A DNA stretch of 44,951 bases from Nitrospirae bacterium JdFR-86 (GTDB lineage Bacteria; Nitrospirota; Thermodesulfovibrionia; Thermodesulfovibrionales; JdFR-86), in contig MTOV01000007.1 of the NCBI GenBank assembly GCA_002011815.1, forward strand, positions 14,788-59,738, in the 5' to 3' direction. Below are positions 34,158-42,928 of the stretch, in pieces (position 1 is the first letter of the stretch; every line of letters starts with the position of its first letter). The notes under the pieces are model-generated. The model made no database searches. It was not told the origin of the DNA and saw only the letters and a list, made by a program, of their open reading frames with translations. Both the position numbers and the translations under genes were made by a program.

Positions 34158-35459
34158 ATGATAAGGAAATTCTTCAGGCTGGATGAGCTGAACACTAATG
34201 TAAGACAGGAGGTCATTGCCGGTGTAACGACCTTCATCACGATGGCATATATCGTTGTCGTTAACCCCCGGATTCTGGAGGCAGCCGGCATTCCCTTTGG
34301 TCCTTCTGTAGTGGCTACTGTCCTTAGTGCCTTCTTCGGGACCCTGGCAATGGGGCTTTATGCAAACCGACCGTTTGCCATTGCACCGTACATGGGAGAG
34401 AACGCATTCATTGCCTTTACAGTCGTAAAGGTCCTGGGCTACAGCTGGCAGACAGCCCTCGGCGCAGTGTTTATCGGTGGTTTGCTTTTTACCCTGCTTA
34501 CTGTTTTAAGAATAAGAAGCTGGCTTGCCAGTGCAATACCTGAAGGACTGAAGATAGGGTTTGCCGTGGGCATCGGACTGTTTTTGACTTTTATCGGACT
34601 GAACGAGACAGGCATCGTTACGCTTGGAGTAAAAGGGGCACCGGTTCATGTGGGTGACTTCCACGACACATCCGTGCTCTTAGCCATACTCGGATTTGTC
34701 ACAATCGGGTTTTTAATGATCAGAAGGGTTAAAGGTGCAATACTTATAGGCATTTTTGTGGTTACCCTGCTTGCGTTTTTTACGAAGACTGCAGCTCTGC
34801 CTGACAAATGGGTGAGCATGCCTCCGGATATAAGCCCTATTTTTCTGAAGCTCGACATAAAAGGCGCTCTTACATGGGGCTTTTTTTCCGTGATACTTAC
34901 GGTGTTCGTGATGGACTTTGTCGACACGATGGGCACATTGCTCGGTGTGTCTTATAAGGCAGGTCTGCTGGATGAAAAAGGCAACCTGCCGGAGATAGAA
35001 AAGCCCATGCTTTGCGATGCCCTTGCCACCGTGGTTGCCGCGCTTTTGGGCACCACGACGACAGGCACATACATCGAATCAGCTGCAGGGATTGAAGCCG
35101 GCGGAAGATCAGGGCTGACCGCTGTGGTCACTGCGCTTTTGTTTCTTGCAGCACTGTTTTTTGCCCCGGTTTTTGCAGCAGTTCCTCCCCAGGCATACGG
35201 TCCTGCACTTATAATCGTCGGCATGCTTATGCTTTCTCCTGTGACAAAAATAAGGTTTGACGACCTGACAGAAGTAATACCCGTGTTTGCAATCATCGTT
35301 CTGATGAGCTTTACATATAATCTTGGAATAGGCATGACTGCAGGCTTTGTGCTCTATCCCCTGATGAAGGCTCTTGCAGGAAGAATAAGGGAAGTGCCCG
35401 CTGGACTCTGGATTCTTGCTGCAATATCAGCGCTTTTCTTTGTCTATTACCCCTATTGA
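34158..35459 (+). CDS. NCS2-family (AzgA-type) purine permease
   Basis: About 433 residues from the ATG at 34158. The track starts at a TTG 13 codons earlier, but a TATAAT at 34109-34114 would place transcription start near 34121, downstream of that TTG. It has RQEVIAGVTTFITMAYIVVVNPRIL at the start, NRPFAIAPYMGENAFIAFTVV, GLKIGFAVGIGLFLTFIGL, FVMDFVDTMGTLLGV and TTTGTYIESAAGIEAGGRSGLTAVV, all typical of AzgA-type guanine/hypoxanthine/adenine proton symporters. It has about 12-14 membrane segments. Substrate is inferred from the family. Confidence 0.9.
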   Translation: MIRKFFRLDELNTNVRQEVIAGVTTFITMAYIVVVNPRILEAAGIPFGPSVVATVLSAFFGTLAMGLYANRPFAIAPYMGENAFIAFTVVKVLGYSWQTALGAVFIGGLLFTLLTVLRIRSWLASAIPEGLKIGFAVGIGLFLTFIGLNETGIVTLGVKGAPVHVGDFHDTSVLLAILGFVTIGFLMIRRVKGAILIGIFVVTLLAFFTKTAALPDKWVSMPPDISPIFLKLDIKGALTWGFFSVILTVFVMDFVDTMGTLLGVSYKAGLLDEKGNLPEIEKPMLCDALATVVAALLGTTTTGTYIESAAGIEAGGRSGLTAVVTALLFLAALFFAPVFAAVPPQAYGPALIIVGMLMLSPVTKIRFDDLTEVIPVFAIIVLMSFTYNLGIGMTAGFVLYPLMKALAGRIREVPAGLWILAAISALFFVYYPY

Positions 35460-35517
35460 AAGATGCCGCTTGCCCTGCCGCCATAGGCTTTGGCAGTGTT
35501 TCCGGAATGCTTATTTT

Positions 35518-35546
35518 TTGACAAAAGCCTGTTTTGTTTTTAAACT
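35518..35546 (+). promoter_or_regulatory. Promoter for the REC-PilZ gene
   Basis: A perfect TTGACA (35518-35523), a 17-bp spacer and TAAACT (35541-35546) are seen. The predicted start near 35553 leaves only about 4 bases before the proposed TTG at 35557. Confidence 0.5.
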
Positions 35547-35556
35547 TTTAGTTGAG

Positions 35557-36249
35557 TTGAAGAACGTTCTGATAGGAGAGAACCTCCTGCCGGAGGTGAA
35601 GCCTGAAGAGAGCCTTCTTCGCCGTGAGGAGTTTCGAGTCTTCTCCGCCAGCTCTGCAGAAGAGGCACTAAATATTCTGAGGTCCGGGAAGATAGACCTC
35701 ATGGTGGTAGACCTTGACATGCCCAGAATGGGCGGCGACAAGCTCTGCTCCATTGTGCGGGAAGAAAAGGCATGCGGAAGAGTCTTTGTAATTCTTGTCT
35801 GCTCAGGCAGGAAGCTTGACCTTTTAAGGTGCGACAGGTGCGGGGCAGACTCATATCTGACAAGACCGCTTGAGCCTGCCGCTGTCTTCGACAAAATAAG
35901 CCATCTCCTCGGCGTTCCAAGGAGAAAGGACAGAAGGGTTCTTGTAAGGATAGCAGTCAACGGCAGGTTCAGAAGCAAGCCGTTTTTCTGCGGGGCGCGC
36001 GACTTAAGCGCCTCCGGCATCCGCTTCGAGGCGGACAAGACCCTTGCCAAAGGCGATATCATCACCTGCTCCTTCTTTATACCCGACGGCGAACGCATAG
36101 AGGCTGAAGGCGAAGTCGTAAGAGTGGTCTACGGCGAGGCAAAGGCTTATAACTACGGTGTGAGATTCACGTCCCTTGCCCCGGAGGCTAAAACAGCGAT
36201 AGAGGAGTTCGTCAGAAGGCAGACAGCAGAGGAGAACGCTCTGGCCTGA
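35557..36249 (+). CDS. Degenerate receiver-PilZ c-di-GMP effector
   Basis: About 230 residues from the TTG at 35557. The track start at 35416 adds an implausible N-terminus overlapping the permease, and the promoter at 35518 argues for the shorter form. The receiver half has NVLIGEN in place of the acidic pair, DLMVVDLDMPRMGG with the phospho-aspartate kept, and YLTRPLEP where lysine is replaced by arginine. The PilZ half has RRKDRRVLVR (RxxxR) and ARDLSASGIRF (DxSxxG), so c-di-GMP binding looks intact. It probably responds to the nucleotide made by GGDEF proteins such as that at 19843. Target unknown. Confidence 0.8.
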   Translation: MKNVLIGENLLPEVKPEESLLRREEFRVFSASSAEEALNILRSGKIDLMVVDLDMPRMGGDKLCSIVREEKACGRVFVILVCSGRKLDLLRCDRCGADSYLTRPLEPAAVFDKISHLLGVPRRKDRRVLVRIAVNGRFRSKPFFCGARDLSASGIRFEADKTLAKGDIITCSFFIPDGERIEAEGEVVRVVYGEAKAYNYGVRFTSLAPEAKTAIEEFVRRQTAEENALA

Positions 36250-36271
36250 GAATGTTCCACGTGGAACATTC
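36250..36271. other. parS centromere site
   Basis: GAATGTTCCACGTGGAACATTC is a perfect 22-base palindrome. Its core TGTTCCACGTGGAACA (36253-36268) matches the conserved bacterial parS consensus TGTTNCACGTGNAACA. It begins at the base after the REC-PilZ stop codon and covers the first two bases of the ntrX stop end. It lies about 7 kb from dnaA, consistent with an origin-proximal ParB loading site. Confidence 0.93.
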
Positions 36272-37616
36272 AGGGGAGTTTTATCCCGTATGCCTTTATT
36301 TTCCGGTGCAGGTTGCTTCTTTCTATGCCCAGAACCTCGGCTGTCTTCGAGATATTCCAGTTGTTGTCGCTGAGCTTTTTGAACAGAAAGTCCTTTTCGA
36401 ATGCTTCGCGTGCGTCCTTAAGGGTTTTCATGCTGAAGTAGTCATTGCTTGCGGCATGTCCGCTTATGTTGATATCCTCAGCCGTTATTGTTTCTGACGG
36501 TGTCATTATGACGAGTCTTTCTATGAGGTTTTTAAGCTCTCTTATATTGCCGGGCCAGTCGTAGGCCATGAGCCGTTTCATTGCCTCAGGCGTCATCCTC
36601 TTGGGTGCCTGGCCGTACTCAGCGGCAAGCATGCGGAGAAAGTGCTCCACGAGCAGGGGAATGTCTTCTTTCCTTTCTCTCAGGGGAGGCACTGTAATAG
36701 GTATGACATTGAGTCTGAAGTAAAGGTCGTCTCTGAAGTTTCCGTTTTTGATTCTTTCTTCGAGGTCTTTGTTAGTAGCTGCGATGATTCTTACATCCAC
36801 CTTTATGTTTCTGCTTCCACCGACCCTTTGAAATTGCTGGGTCTCTATTACCCGCAGGAGTTTTGCCTGTGTCTGGGCTGACATATCGGCTATCTCGTCA
36901 AGAAAGAGTGTGCCTCCGTCGGCAAGCTCGAATTTGCCTTTTTTCTGCTCAAAAGCGCCTGTAAAAGAGCCTTTTTCATGGCCGAAGAGTTCGCTTTCTA
37001 TGAGTTCCTGCGGGATTGCGGCGCAGTTGACCTCGATAAACGGCATTCTCTGGCGGCTGCTTAGTTCGTGCAGAAGCCGGGCGACAACCTCCTTGCCTGC
37101 ACCGCTTTCGCCGGTGATAAGAACCCTGCTGTTGCTCTTTGCAGCCAGCTCTATCTGTCGTCTCAGGTTGTTTATCGCAGGGGTTTTGCCTATGAGTGTC
37201 CATTTCTTTGTCAGGCTTTCTCTCAGGGCTTTGTTTTCCAGCTCAAGGGTTCTCCGCTCGAGTGCCCTTCTTGAGGCAAGCAGGACTCTTTCGAGTGAAA
37301 GCGGTTTTTCGAGAAAGTCGTAAGCACCCATCTTTGTTGCCTTCACTGCCATCTCTATATTCCCGTGTCCTGATATCATGATTACGGGAAGGTCTTCGCT
37401 TACCGCCTTCATCTCTTTGAGGGTTTTCAACCCGTCCATTCCCGGCAGCCATACATCGAGCATTACGAGGTCAGGCATCTGCTCTTTAACCACTTTAAGT
37501 GCCTCTTCGCCTGTCTCTACAGCGACTGTCTGATACCCTTCGTCAGAAAATATGTCCGACAGGCTTTCTCTTATCCCTTCCTCATCGTCAACCACAAGCA
37601 CCAGGGGTCTTGGCAT
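36270..37616 (-). CDS. ntrX: Sigma54-dependent response regulator, NtrX-like
   Basis: A 448-residue regulator with a receiver (LVVDDEEGIRESLSD, DLVMLDVWLPGMDGL, LEKPLSLER). The AAA+ domain follows (ITGESGAGKEVVARLLH, ESELFGHEKGSFTGAFEQKKGKFELADGGTLFLDEIADM, PPLRERKEDIPLLVEHFL), then a Fis-type HTH (NWNISKTAEVLGIERSNLHRKIKAYGI). It is the partner of the NtrY-like kinase 4 bp upstream. The sigma54 contact loop reads GSFTGA, a variant of GAFTGA that occurs in the NtrX group. No sigma54 promoter target was recognised in the window. Confidence 0.92.
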   Translation of the reverse strand: MPRPLVLVVDDEEGIRESLSDIFSDEGYQTVAVETGEEALKVVKEQMPDLVMLDVWLPGMDGLKTLKEMKAVSEDLPVIMISGHGNIEMAVKATKMGAYDFLEKPLSLERVLLASRRALERRTLELENKALRESLTKKWTLIGKTPAINNLRRQIELAAKSNSRVLITGESGAGKEVVARLLHELSSRQRMPFIEVNCAAIPQELIESELFGHEKGSFTGAFEQKKGKFELADGGTLFLDEIADMSAQTQAKLLRVIETQQFQRVGGSRNIKVDVRIIAATNKDLEERIKNGNFRDDLYFRLNVIPITVPPLRERKEDIPLLVEHFLRMLAAEYGQAPKRMTPEAMKRLMAYDWPGNIRELKNLIERLVIMTPSETITAEDINISGHAASNDYFSMKTLKDAREAFEKDFLFKKLSDNNWNISKTAEVLGIERSNLHRKIKAYGIKLP

Positions 37617-37620
37617 GGTC

Positions 37621-39654
37621 TTACTCCTCCTTTATCGGCAGCTCGATGGTAAAGACACTGCCGCATGGAGTGTTGTCCCTTACGCGGATATGCCCGCCGT
37701 GTTCGGCTATTATCTTGTCTGCAATGGCAAGTCCGAGTCCTGTGCCGTGTTTCTTTGTAGAAAAATACGGCAGGAACAACCGCTCTTTGTCCTCGTCTTT
37801 TATACCAGGACCATTGTCCGCTATGTCTATAGAGACCTTGTTTCTTTCATTATCAGGGCTTATTCTTACTTCTATGCTGCCTTTGTTTCCCATGGCTTCC
37901 AGTGCATTGTCAAAGAGGTTTATCATAACCCTCTTGAACTGTTCTCCGTCAAGTTCTACAGGAGGCATGTCCTCAGGGCTGTCCACCTTTATATTGAGTT
38001 CCTTGTAGTCCCTGTAGAGGTTTACGACATCGTCTATTACTGCCCTGATGTCCGTTGGAGTCTTTGTTATCTCCGGCATCTTGCCCAGTCTTGAGAACTC
38101 GTCAACCAGCCTTTTCAAGCCGTCCACTTCTCTTATTATAGTCTTTGTCGAGCGTTCGAATATCTGGTCGAACTCTGCGTCTCCGCTCTGCCATTTTTTG
38201 AGCATTCTTTCTGTAGAGAGCTTTATAGGGGTCAGCGGGTTCTTAATCTCGTGTGCCATTCTCCGGGCGACTTCCTGCCATGCAAGGGCACGCTGTGCCT
38301 TCATCACGCCTGTAAGGTCGTCAACGACCACGAGCAGGCCGAGATACTCGCCTGAAGAGCTTCTCAATCCGGTAATGGAGACCCTCAGAAGGACTTTTCT
38401 GCCTCCGAGGGTTGCCCTGACCTCCTTATTCACTGCCTTTAGTGTCCGGATATTGATGCTTTTTATCAACTCCTGCAGTTCTGCGGAATTTATTCCGGAG
38501 AGCATCTCTGTGTAGTATTTGCCGAGCACGTCCTCTGCCTTGAGGTCCAGGATGTTGCATGCAGCACTGTTTATGGTCACGACGTTGCCTTTTGCATCAA
38601 GGGAGATAACACCGCTTTGGATGTTCTCCAGTATGTTTTCGATGGTAAGCCTTCGTCTGTCGGATTCAAGATATGCTTTTTGCAGGGACTCTTTTCCTTC
38701 TCTGATTTCCCTGACCATGCGGTTGAACGACTCTATCAGGAGTCCCATTTCGTCGTGTCTTGTAGAGGTAACGCTGACAGAGAGATTCCCTGAGGCTACT
38801 GCCTCGGTTGCCATTGCAAGCTTCCGCACAGGCTCTGTTATCCATCCTGCGATTCTCAGGGAGAACCAGAGCGAGGCAAAGATGATTATAAGGGTGAAAA
38901 AGCCGAGCATCAGAAGGTAGTTCAACTTGAGAGGCAAAGACCATGCCTCCAGCTTTATATAGTCTTCGTAAGCTGTTCTGATGCGCTCGATGTTTTTAGT
39001 GATATCCGGAGGGATGGAGGATTCAACGACGATGATTCCGGCTTCTGGTGCAGCGGAATTAAAAGGCAGTGCTGCCCTTACTGTATCGCTGTCCTGTCCT
39101 GAGATGACCTCTGTGGCAGACTCTCCGCTGAATGCTGCCTTTATAGAGGCAGAGGCATCCTCTGGCATGGTGTCCATGTATATTACCCGGTAGTAAGTCG
39201 GTGGCTTGAACCCGGAGCGTGCCATTTTTGCATACATCAGGGTTCTTTTACGCTCCATGTCATAGAGTTTTTTGGCTACCTCTATGGAGCTTTCTATCGG
39301 CTCTCTGAACTGGGGAGTGAAAAGCCTGTCTATGTAGTTTGTTCCGAGTCCGCTTGCAAAGAGGAAGAGAAGACTGGCAGGTATTGCAGTGAGTATGAAG
39401 AAAGAAGCCACAACCTTTGTCTTGAACTTGTAGCCCAGGGCACGCTGTCTGCGCTCGGTAAAGAGCTTAAAGAGGGCTTTCCCGACATAGAAGACAAGCC
39501 CCAGCAGGGCAAGGACGTTGAGATTAAGAAGCAGGAGGAAGATGACTCTTCCTGTAGTCGAGCCGGCTTCTATGCGCACGAAGCTGAGTTCCAGAAACAA
39601 GGCGACAGTCGTAAAGACAGCAGCGCCTGCGATTATAAGGGCAATGCGTTTCAC
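37621..39654 (-). CDS. ntrY: NtrY-like sensor histidine kinase
   Basis: A 677-residue membrane kinase. Order: N-terminal hydrophobic helices, an extracytoplasmic region of about 150 residues, a further helix (YLLMLGFFTLIIIFASLWFSL), HAMP (RIAGWITEPVRKLAMATEAVASGNL), PAS (ENILENIQSGVISLDAKGN), HisKA with VARRMAHEIKNPLTPIKLSTERML, and HATPase with NLFDNALEAMG, DNGPGI and GTGLGLAIADKI. This is the NtrY architecture. It shares a 4-base overlap with the DUF4390 gene and passes phosphate to NtrX. The signal is unknown; nitrogen or redox status is the usual proposal. Confidence 0.92.
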   Translation of the reverse strand: MKRIALIIAGAAVFTTVALFLELSFVRIEAGSTTGRVIFLLLLNLNVLALLGLVFYVGKALFKLFTERRQRALGYKFKTKVVASFFILTAIPASLLFLFASGLGTNYIDRLFTPQFREPIESSIEVAKKLYDMERKRTLMYAKMARSGFKPPTYYRVIYMDTMPEDASASIKAAFSGESATEVISGQDSDTVRAALPFNSAAPEAGIIVVESSIPPDITKNIERIRTAYEDYIKLEAWSLPLKLNYLLMLGFFTLIIIFASLWFSLRIAGWITEPVRKLAMATEAVASGNLSVSVTSTRHDEMGLLIESFNRMVREIREGKESLQKAYLESDRRRLTIENILENIQSGVISLDAKGNVVTINSAACNILDLKAEDVLGKYYTEMLSGINSAELQELIKSINIRTLKAVNKEVRATLGGRKVLLRVSITGLRSSSGEYLGLLVVVDDLTGVMKAQRALAWQEVARRMAHEIKNPLTPIKLSTERMLKKWQSGDAEFDQIFERSTKTIIREVDGLKRLVDEFSRLGKMPEITKTPTDIRAVIDDVVNLYRDYKELNIKVDSPEDMPPVELDGEQFKRVMINLFDNALEAMGNKGSIEVRISPDNERNKVSIDIADNGPGIKDEDKERLFLPYFSTKKHGTGLGLAIADKIIAEHGGHIRVRDNTPCGSVFTIELPIKEE

Positions 39655-40241
39655 TTCTTCCGAATCACGTCGTGTCCTTCAAGCTCGCCACCTATTGGAA
39701 ACGGCTTTGATTCTTTTGAGATGCTGAAGTCCTTCTGCTTTACGAAAAAAAACAGGGAGCTTATTATCGGAGGTAGTCTTCTCAGCCGGGATTCAACCGT
39801 GACCTTAACGAAATACATTGCTGGCTCAAGCTCGTTTATGTTCGTGAGCCTGAGCTCAGGGATGCTCAGACCCCATTTGATAAGCAGGTTACAGTCGTTG
39901 AATCTCTTTTCAGTGAGTGTAGTGCCTGACAGAGAAGTGGCGATATACTCTTTCTTTACAGGGTCGCACCGCAGTGTTCTTGTAAGGGTCTTGCCCAGAA
40001 CGAACTCATCAGGCCATGAGTCCCAGACCCTGAAGAGGTCAATATAAAATATTATCTCCTTTGAGATGCCCTTTTTTATATCGTTCAGGTATTGCTTGTC
40101 GAGTTCTATTCCTGTGGAGACGGTTATGTTGTTTTCTATGACCCTGACTTTTGGACCGATTATGTCTGCGGCGTAAAGTGCAGCCGGCAGAAGCAGTAAA
40201 GCTACTATCAAAGATAATATGATTTTGAATTTTTCAGACAT
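39651..40241 (-). CDS. DUF4390 exported protein
   Basis: A 196-residue protein with a signal peptide (ILSLIVALLLLPAALYAADI) and a beta-rich mature domain: IENNITVSTGIELDKQYLNDIKKGISKEIIFYIDLFRVW, then LTRTLRCDPVKKEYIA. This fits DUF4390, a family of unknown function often encoded directly upstream of ntrY. It overlaps ntrY by 4 bases, so it is co-translated. A periplasmic accessory or signal-sensing role for NtrY is inference from position. Confidence 0.82.
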   Translation of the reverse strand: MSEKFKIILSLIVALLLLPAALYAADIIGPKVRVIENNITVSTGIELDKQYLNDIKKGISKEIIFYIDLFRVWDSWPDEFVLGKTLTRTLRCDPVKKEYIATSLSGTTLTEKRFNDCNLLIKWGLSIPELRLTNINELEPAMYFVKVTVESRLRRLPPIISSLFFFVKQKDFSISKESKPFPIGGELEGHDVIRKK

Positions 40242-40363
40242 ATATTACTTTAGTTGTATTAAGGCTTGACATCTCAAAGACAAATTTATTTCATTATACC
40301 ACAGAGCGGAAAGGGCGAGAGCGGAAGAAACACGGCCTTTTCTTAAAAAATTAGGAGGAAGTC

Positions 40364-40846
40364 ATGGAACTAAAATTGGTCAGGATGGAGATACCGGAGG
40401 GGACTAACATAATCCTCGGTCAAACGCATTTTATAAAGACTGCAGAGGACCTTTACGAGGCAGTGGTATGCACAGTCCCGCAGGCGAAATTCGGAGTGGC
40501 ATTTACAGAGGCATCAGGTCCTTGTCTTATCCGCACGGAGGGCAACGACCAGAGCCTTATAGACACCTGCGTTAAAAACCTTCAGGCACTTGGTGCAGGA
40601 CATGTCTTCTGCATTCTGATTAAAGACGCATATCCGATAAACATCCTCAATGCAGTCAAGAACTGTCCTGAGGTCTGCAGGATTTTCTGCGCCACGGCAA
40701 ACCCTCTTAAGGTGATTGTGGCTTCTACAGAGGAAGGAAGAGGGGTTGTGGGTGTTATAGACGGTTCTCCGCCAAAGGGTGTGGAGACAGCAGAGGACAA
40801 GGCGCAAAGAAAAGAATTCCTCAGAAAGATAGGTTATAAGTTATAA
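40364..40846 (+). CDS. Adenosine-specific kinase family protein (DUF355/PF04008)
   Basis: A 160-residue protein with EGTNIILGQTHFIKTAEDLYEAVV near the start, KFGVAFTEASGPCLIRTEGND, HVFCILIKDAYPINILNAVKNCPEVCRIFCATANPLKVIVA and GRGVVGVIDGSPPKGVE. This is the adenosine-specific kinase fold family known from Pyrobaculum structures and found mostly in archaea and anaerobic bacteria. The enzymatic role rests on structural work with adenosine; the in vivo role is unclear. The ribosome site TTAGGAGG supports the ATG start. Confidence 0.88.
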   Translation: MELKLVRMEIPEGTNIILGQTHFIKTAEDLYEAVVCTVPQAKFGVAFTEASGPCLIRTEGNDQSLIDTCVKNLQALGAGHVFCILIKDAYPINILNAVKNCPEVCRIFCATANPLKVIVASTEEGRGVVGVIDGSPPKGVETAEDKAQRKEFLRKIGYKL

Positions 40847-40866
40847 TGTTAGGCTGAGGCTTTAAG

Positions 40867-41193
40867 ATGAATGTCGAAGACTTAAAGTATGACGAAAAAG
40901 GGCTGATACCTGCAGTCGTGCAGGAGGCAGGGACAGGCGAAGTGCTGATGGTGGCGTATATGGACAAGACCGCTGTTCGCATGACCCTTGAGACCGGCTA
41001 TACGCATTTCTGGTCTCGTTCGAGAAAAAAGTACTGGAAGAAGGGTGAGACCTCAGGCAATGTGCAGGAAGTAAGGGAAGTCCTTTATGACTGTGATGCA
41101 GACACACTGCTTGTAAAGGTTATACAGCATGGAAAGGGCGCATGCCACACAGGCAACAGAACGTGTTTTTACAGAAAGCTGGATATCAAATGA
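40867..41193 (+). CDS. hisI: Phosphoribosyl-AMP cyclohydrolase
   Basis: A 108-residue enzyme of histidine synthesis. Motifs: GLIPAVVQEAGTGEVLMVAYMDKTAVRMTLETG, THFWSRSRKKYWKKGETSGNVQEV, the metal site LYDCDADTLLVKVIQHGKGACHTGNRTCF. It hydrolyses the adenine ring of PR-AMP with zinc. It is stand-alone, without the HisE pyrophosphohydrolase domain. It lies 20 bp after the adenosine-specific kinase gene on the same strand. Confidence 0.95.
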   Translation: MNVEDLKYDEKGLIPAVVQEAGTGEVLMVAYMDKTAVRMTLETGYTHFWSRSRKKYWKKGETSGNVQEVREVLYDCDADTLLVKVIQHGKGACHTGNRTCFYRKLDIK

Positions 41194-41265
41194 TTTTACG
41201 CGTGGCTCAAAGTTTTATTCGCTCACAACACCTTGCGTATTTAAACTAAAGGAGAGTGACTTTAG

Positions 41266-41610
41266 ATGACTGACTGCATATTCTGCAAGATTGCGGAGCG
41301 GAAGCTTCCGGCTAAGATTTTGTATGAAGACAACACTGCAGTGGCGTTTGAGGACATCGCACCGCAAGCACCAGTGCATGTGCTTGTAATTCCGAAAAAG
41401 CACATATCCACTGCGCTTGACATCAAGGAAGAGGACAATGCCCTTGTAGGGCATCTTTATCAGGTAGCCAACAGGATTGCAAAGGACAAGGGGATTGCAG
41501 AGCGGGGCTTCCGTCTGGTTATGAACTGCAATCCTGAGTCCGGGCAGGCAGTCTATCACATACATCTTCATGTTCTTGGCGGCAGACGCATGCACTGGCC
41601 ACCAGGGTAA
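41266..41610 (+). CDS. HIT-family (HINT-like) nucleotide hydrolase
   Basis: A 114-residue protein with CIFCKIAERKLPAKILYEDNTAVAFEDIAPQAPVHVLVIPKKHIS and the histidine triad HIHLHVLGGR. The cysteine pair CIFC matches the zinc-binding HINT branch. Such enzymes cleave adenosine phosphoramidates. AAAGGAG lies upstream of the ATG. It is 17 bp before purB, and with hisI and the adenosine kinase forms a purine/adenine-related set. Confidence 0.92.
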   Translation: MTDCIFCKIAERKLPAKILYEDNTAVAFEDIAPQAPVHVLVIPKKHISTALDIKEEDNALVGHLYQVANRIAKDKGIAERGFRLVMNCNPESGQAVYHIHLHVLGGRRMHWPPG

Positions 41611-41627
41611 AGGCAAAAGGAGGCAGG

Positions 41628-42923
41628 ATGATACCACGGTATACACGGCCTGAGATGGGCCGTATCTGGGAACTCGAAAACAAATACAGTAAATGGCTAC
41701 AGGTTGAGATCGCTGTATGCGAGGCATGGGCAGAGCTTGGAGAAATCCCGCGTCAAGCCCTCCAGAAGATAAAGAAAAAAGCCGCATTTGATGTAAAAAG
41801 AATCGATGAGATAGAAGCCACGGTAAAGCACGACGTCATAGCCTTTCTTACCTCGGTTGCTGAGCATGTGGGAGAAGAAGCCCGGTTTATACACAAAGGA
41901 CTGACTTCCTCAGATATTCTTGACACTGCCCTTTCCCTTCAGATGAAAGAGGCAGCAGACATCATCATAAAAGACATAAAAAATCTGAGAGAGGTCTTAA
42001 AGCAGCAGGCGTTTAAATATAAAGATGTGCCCTGCATAGGAAGAAGCCACGGAGTGCATGCCGAGCCCATGACCTTTGGGCTGAAGTTCGCCCTCTGGTA
42101 TGAGGACATGGGCAGGTGTCTTGAAAGAATGAAGCAGGCGAAGAAGACCGTAAGCGTGGGAAAGCTCTCTGGTGCAGTGGGCACGTTTTCGAACATTCCG
42201 CCTTCAGTTGAAGAGAAAGTCTTAAAAAGGCTGGGACTAAGACCTGAGCCTGTTGCCACACAGGTCGTCCAGAGGGACAGGCACGCCGAGTATCTGCAAG
42301 CGCTTGCCCTGACAGCGGCAGCAGTTGAGAAAATAGCCGTGGAGATAAGGCATCTTCAGAGAACAGAGGTGCTTGAGGCTGAAGAGCCTTTTACCAAAGG
42401 GCAGAAAGGTTCCTCTGCAATGCCTCACAAGAGAAATCCTGTTGGATGTGAAAACCTCTCAGGGCTTTCAAGAGTAGTAAGGGCTAATGCCCTTGCCTCA
42501 CTTGAAAACATCGCACTCTGGCACGAAAGAGACATATCTCATTCCTCGGTAGAAAGGGTAATAATCCCGGACAGCACAATCCTTGTTGATTACATGCTTC
42601 AGAGGCTTAAAGGCATCATCGGAGGGCTTCATGTCTATCCTGAGCGGATGAAAAAGAACATGGAGTTAAGCTACGGGCTTTACAACTCCCAGCAGGTGAT
42701 GCTTGCCCTTGTGGACAAAGGACTAAGCCGGGAGGATGCCTACGCCGTCGTTCAGAAAAACGCAATGCAGAGCTGGCGGAGAAAGAAACCCTTCAAGAGC
42801 CTCCTCCTTAAAGACAAAACCGTAAGAAAATACCTGAACAAGAACGAGATAGAAAAGCTGTTCGACTTAAGCTACTATCTAAGGAACGTGGACTACATAT
42901 TCAAGAGAGTGTTCAGGGCGTAA
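41628..42923 (+). CDS. purB: Adenylosuccinate lyase
   Basis: A 431-residue enzyme that cleaves adenylosuccinate and SAICAR in purine synthesis. It has RYTRPEMGRIWELENKYSKWLQVE, TVKHDVIAFLTSVAEHVG, FIHKGLTSSDILDTAL, GRSHGVHAEPMTFGLKFALW and the fumarase-superfamily signature GSSAMPHKRNPVGCENLSG. The length and order fit the short bacterial PurB type. AAAGGAGG precedes the ATG. The following membrane protein gene starts 5 bp after its stop. Confidence 0.96.
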   Translation: MIPRYTRPEMGRIWELENKYSKWLQVEIAVCEAWAELGEIPRQALQKIKKKAAFDVKRIDEIEATVKHDVIAFLTSVAEHVGEEARFIHKGLTSSDILDTALSLQMKEAADIIIKDIKNLREVLKQQAFKYKDVPCIGRSHGVHAEPMTFGLKFALWYEDMGRCLERMKQAKKTVSVGKLSGAVGTFSNIPPSVEEKVLKRLGLRPEPVATQVVQRDRHAEYLQALALTAAAVEKIAVEIRHLQRTEVLEAEEPFTKGQKGSSAMPHKRNPVGCENLSGLSRVVRANALASLENIALWHERDISHSSVERVIIPDSTILVDYMLQRLKGIIGGLHVYPERMKKNMELSYGLYNSQQVMLALVDKGLSREDAYAVVQKNAMQSWRRKKPFKSLLLKDKTVRKYLNKNEIEKLFDLSYYLRNVDYIFKRVFRA

Positions 42924-42928
42924 AAACC

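Noticed and set aside
35416-35556. N-terminal extension of the REC-PilZ ORF overlapping the purine permease
   Set aside because: The extension is cysteine/arginine rich, reads out of frame through the permease 3' end, and a good promoter lies inside it.
36252-36497. 81-residue + strand ORF starting MFHVEH at the parS palindrome
   Set aside because: It is antisense to the conserved HTH-coding end of ntrX and its start is the parS sequence itself.
40266-40300. TTGACA followed by TATACC upstream of the adenosine-specific kinase gene
   Set aside because: The spacing of 23 bp is too long for a sigma70 promoter and no better -10 box at 16-18 bp was found.
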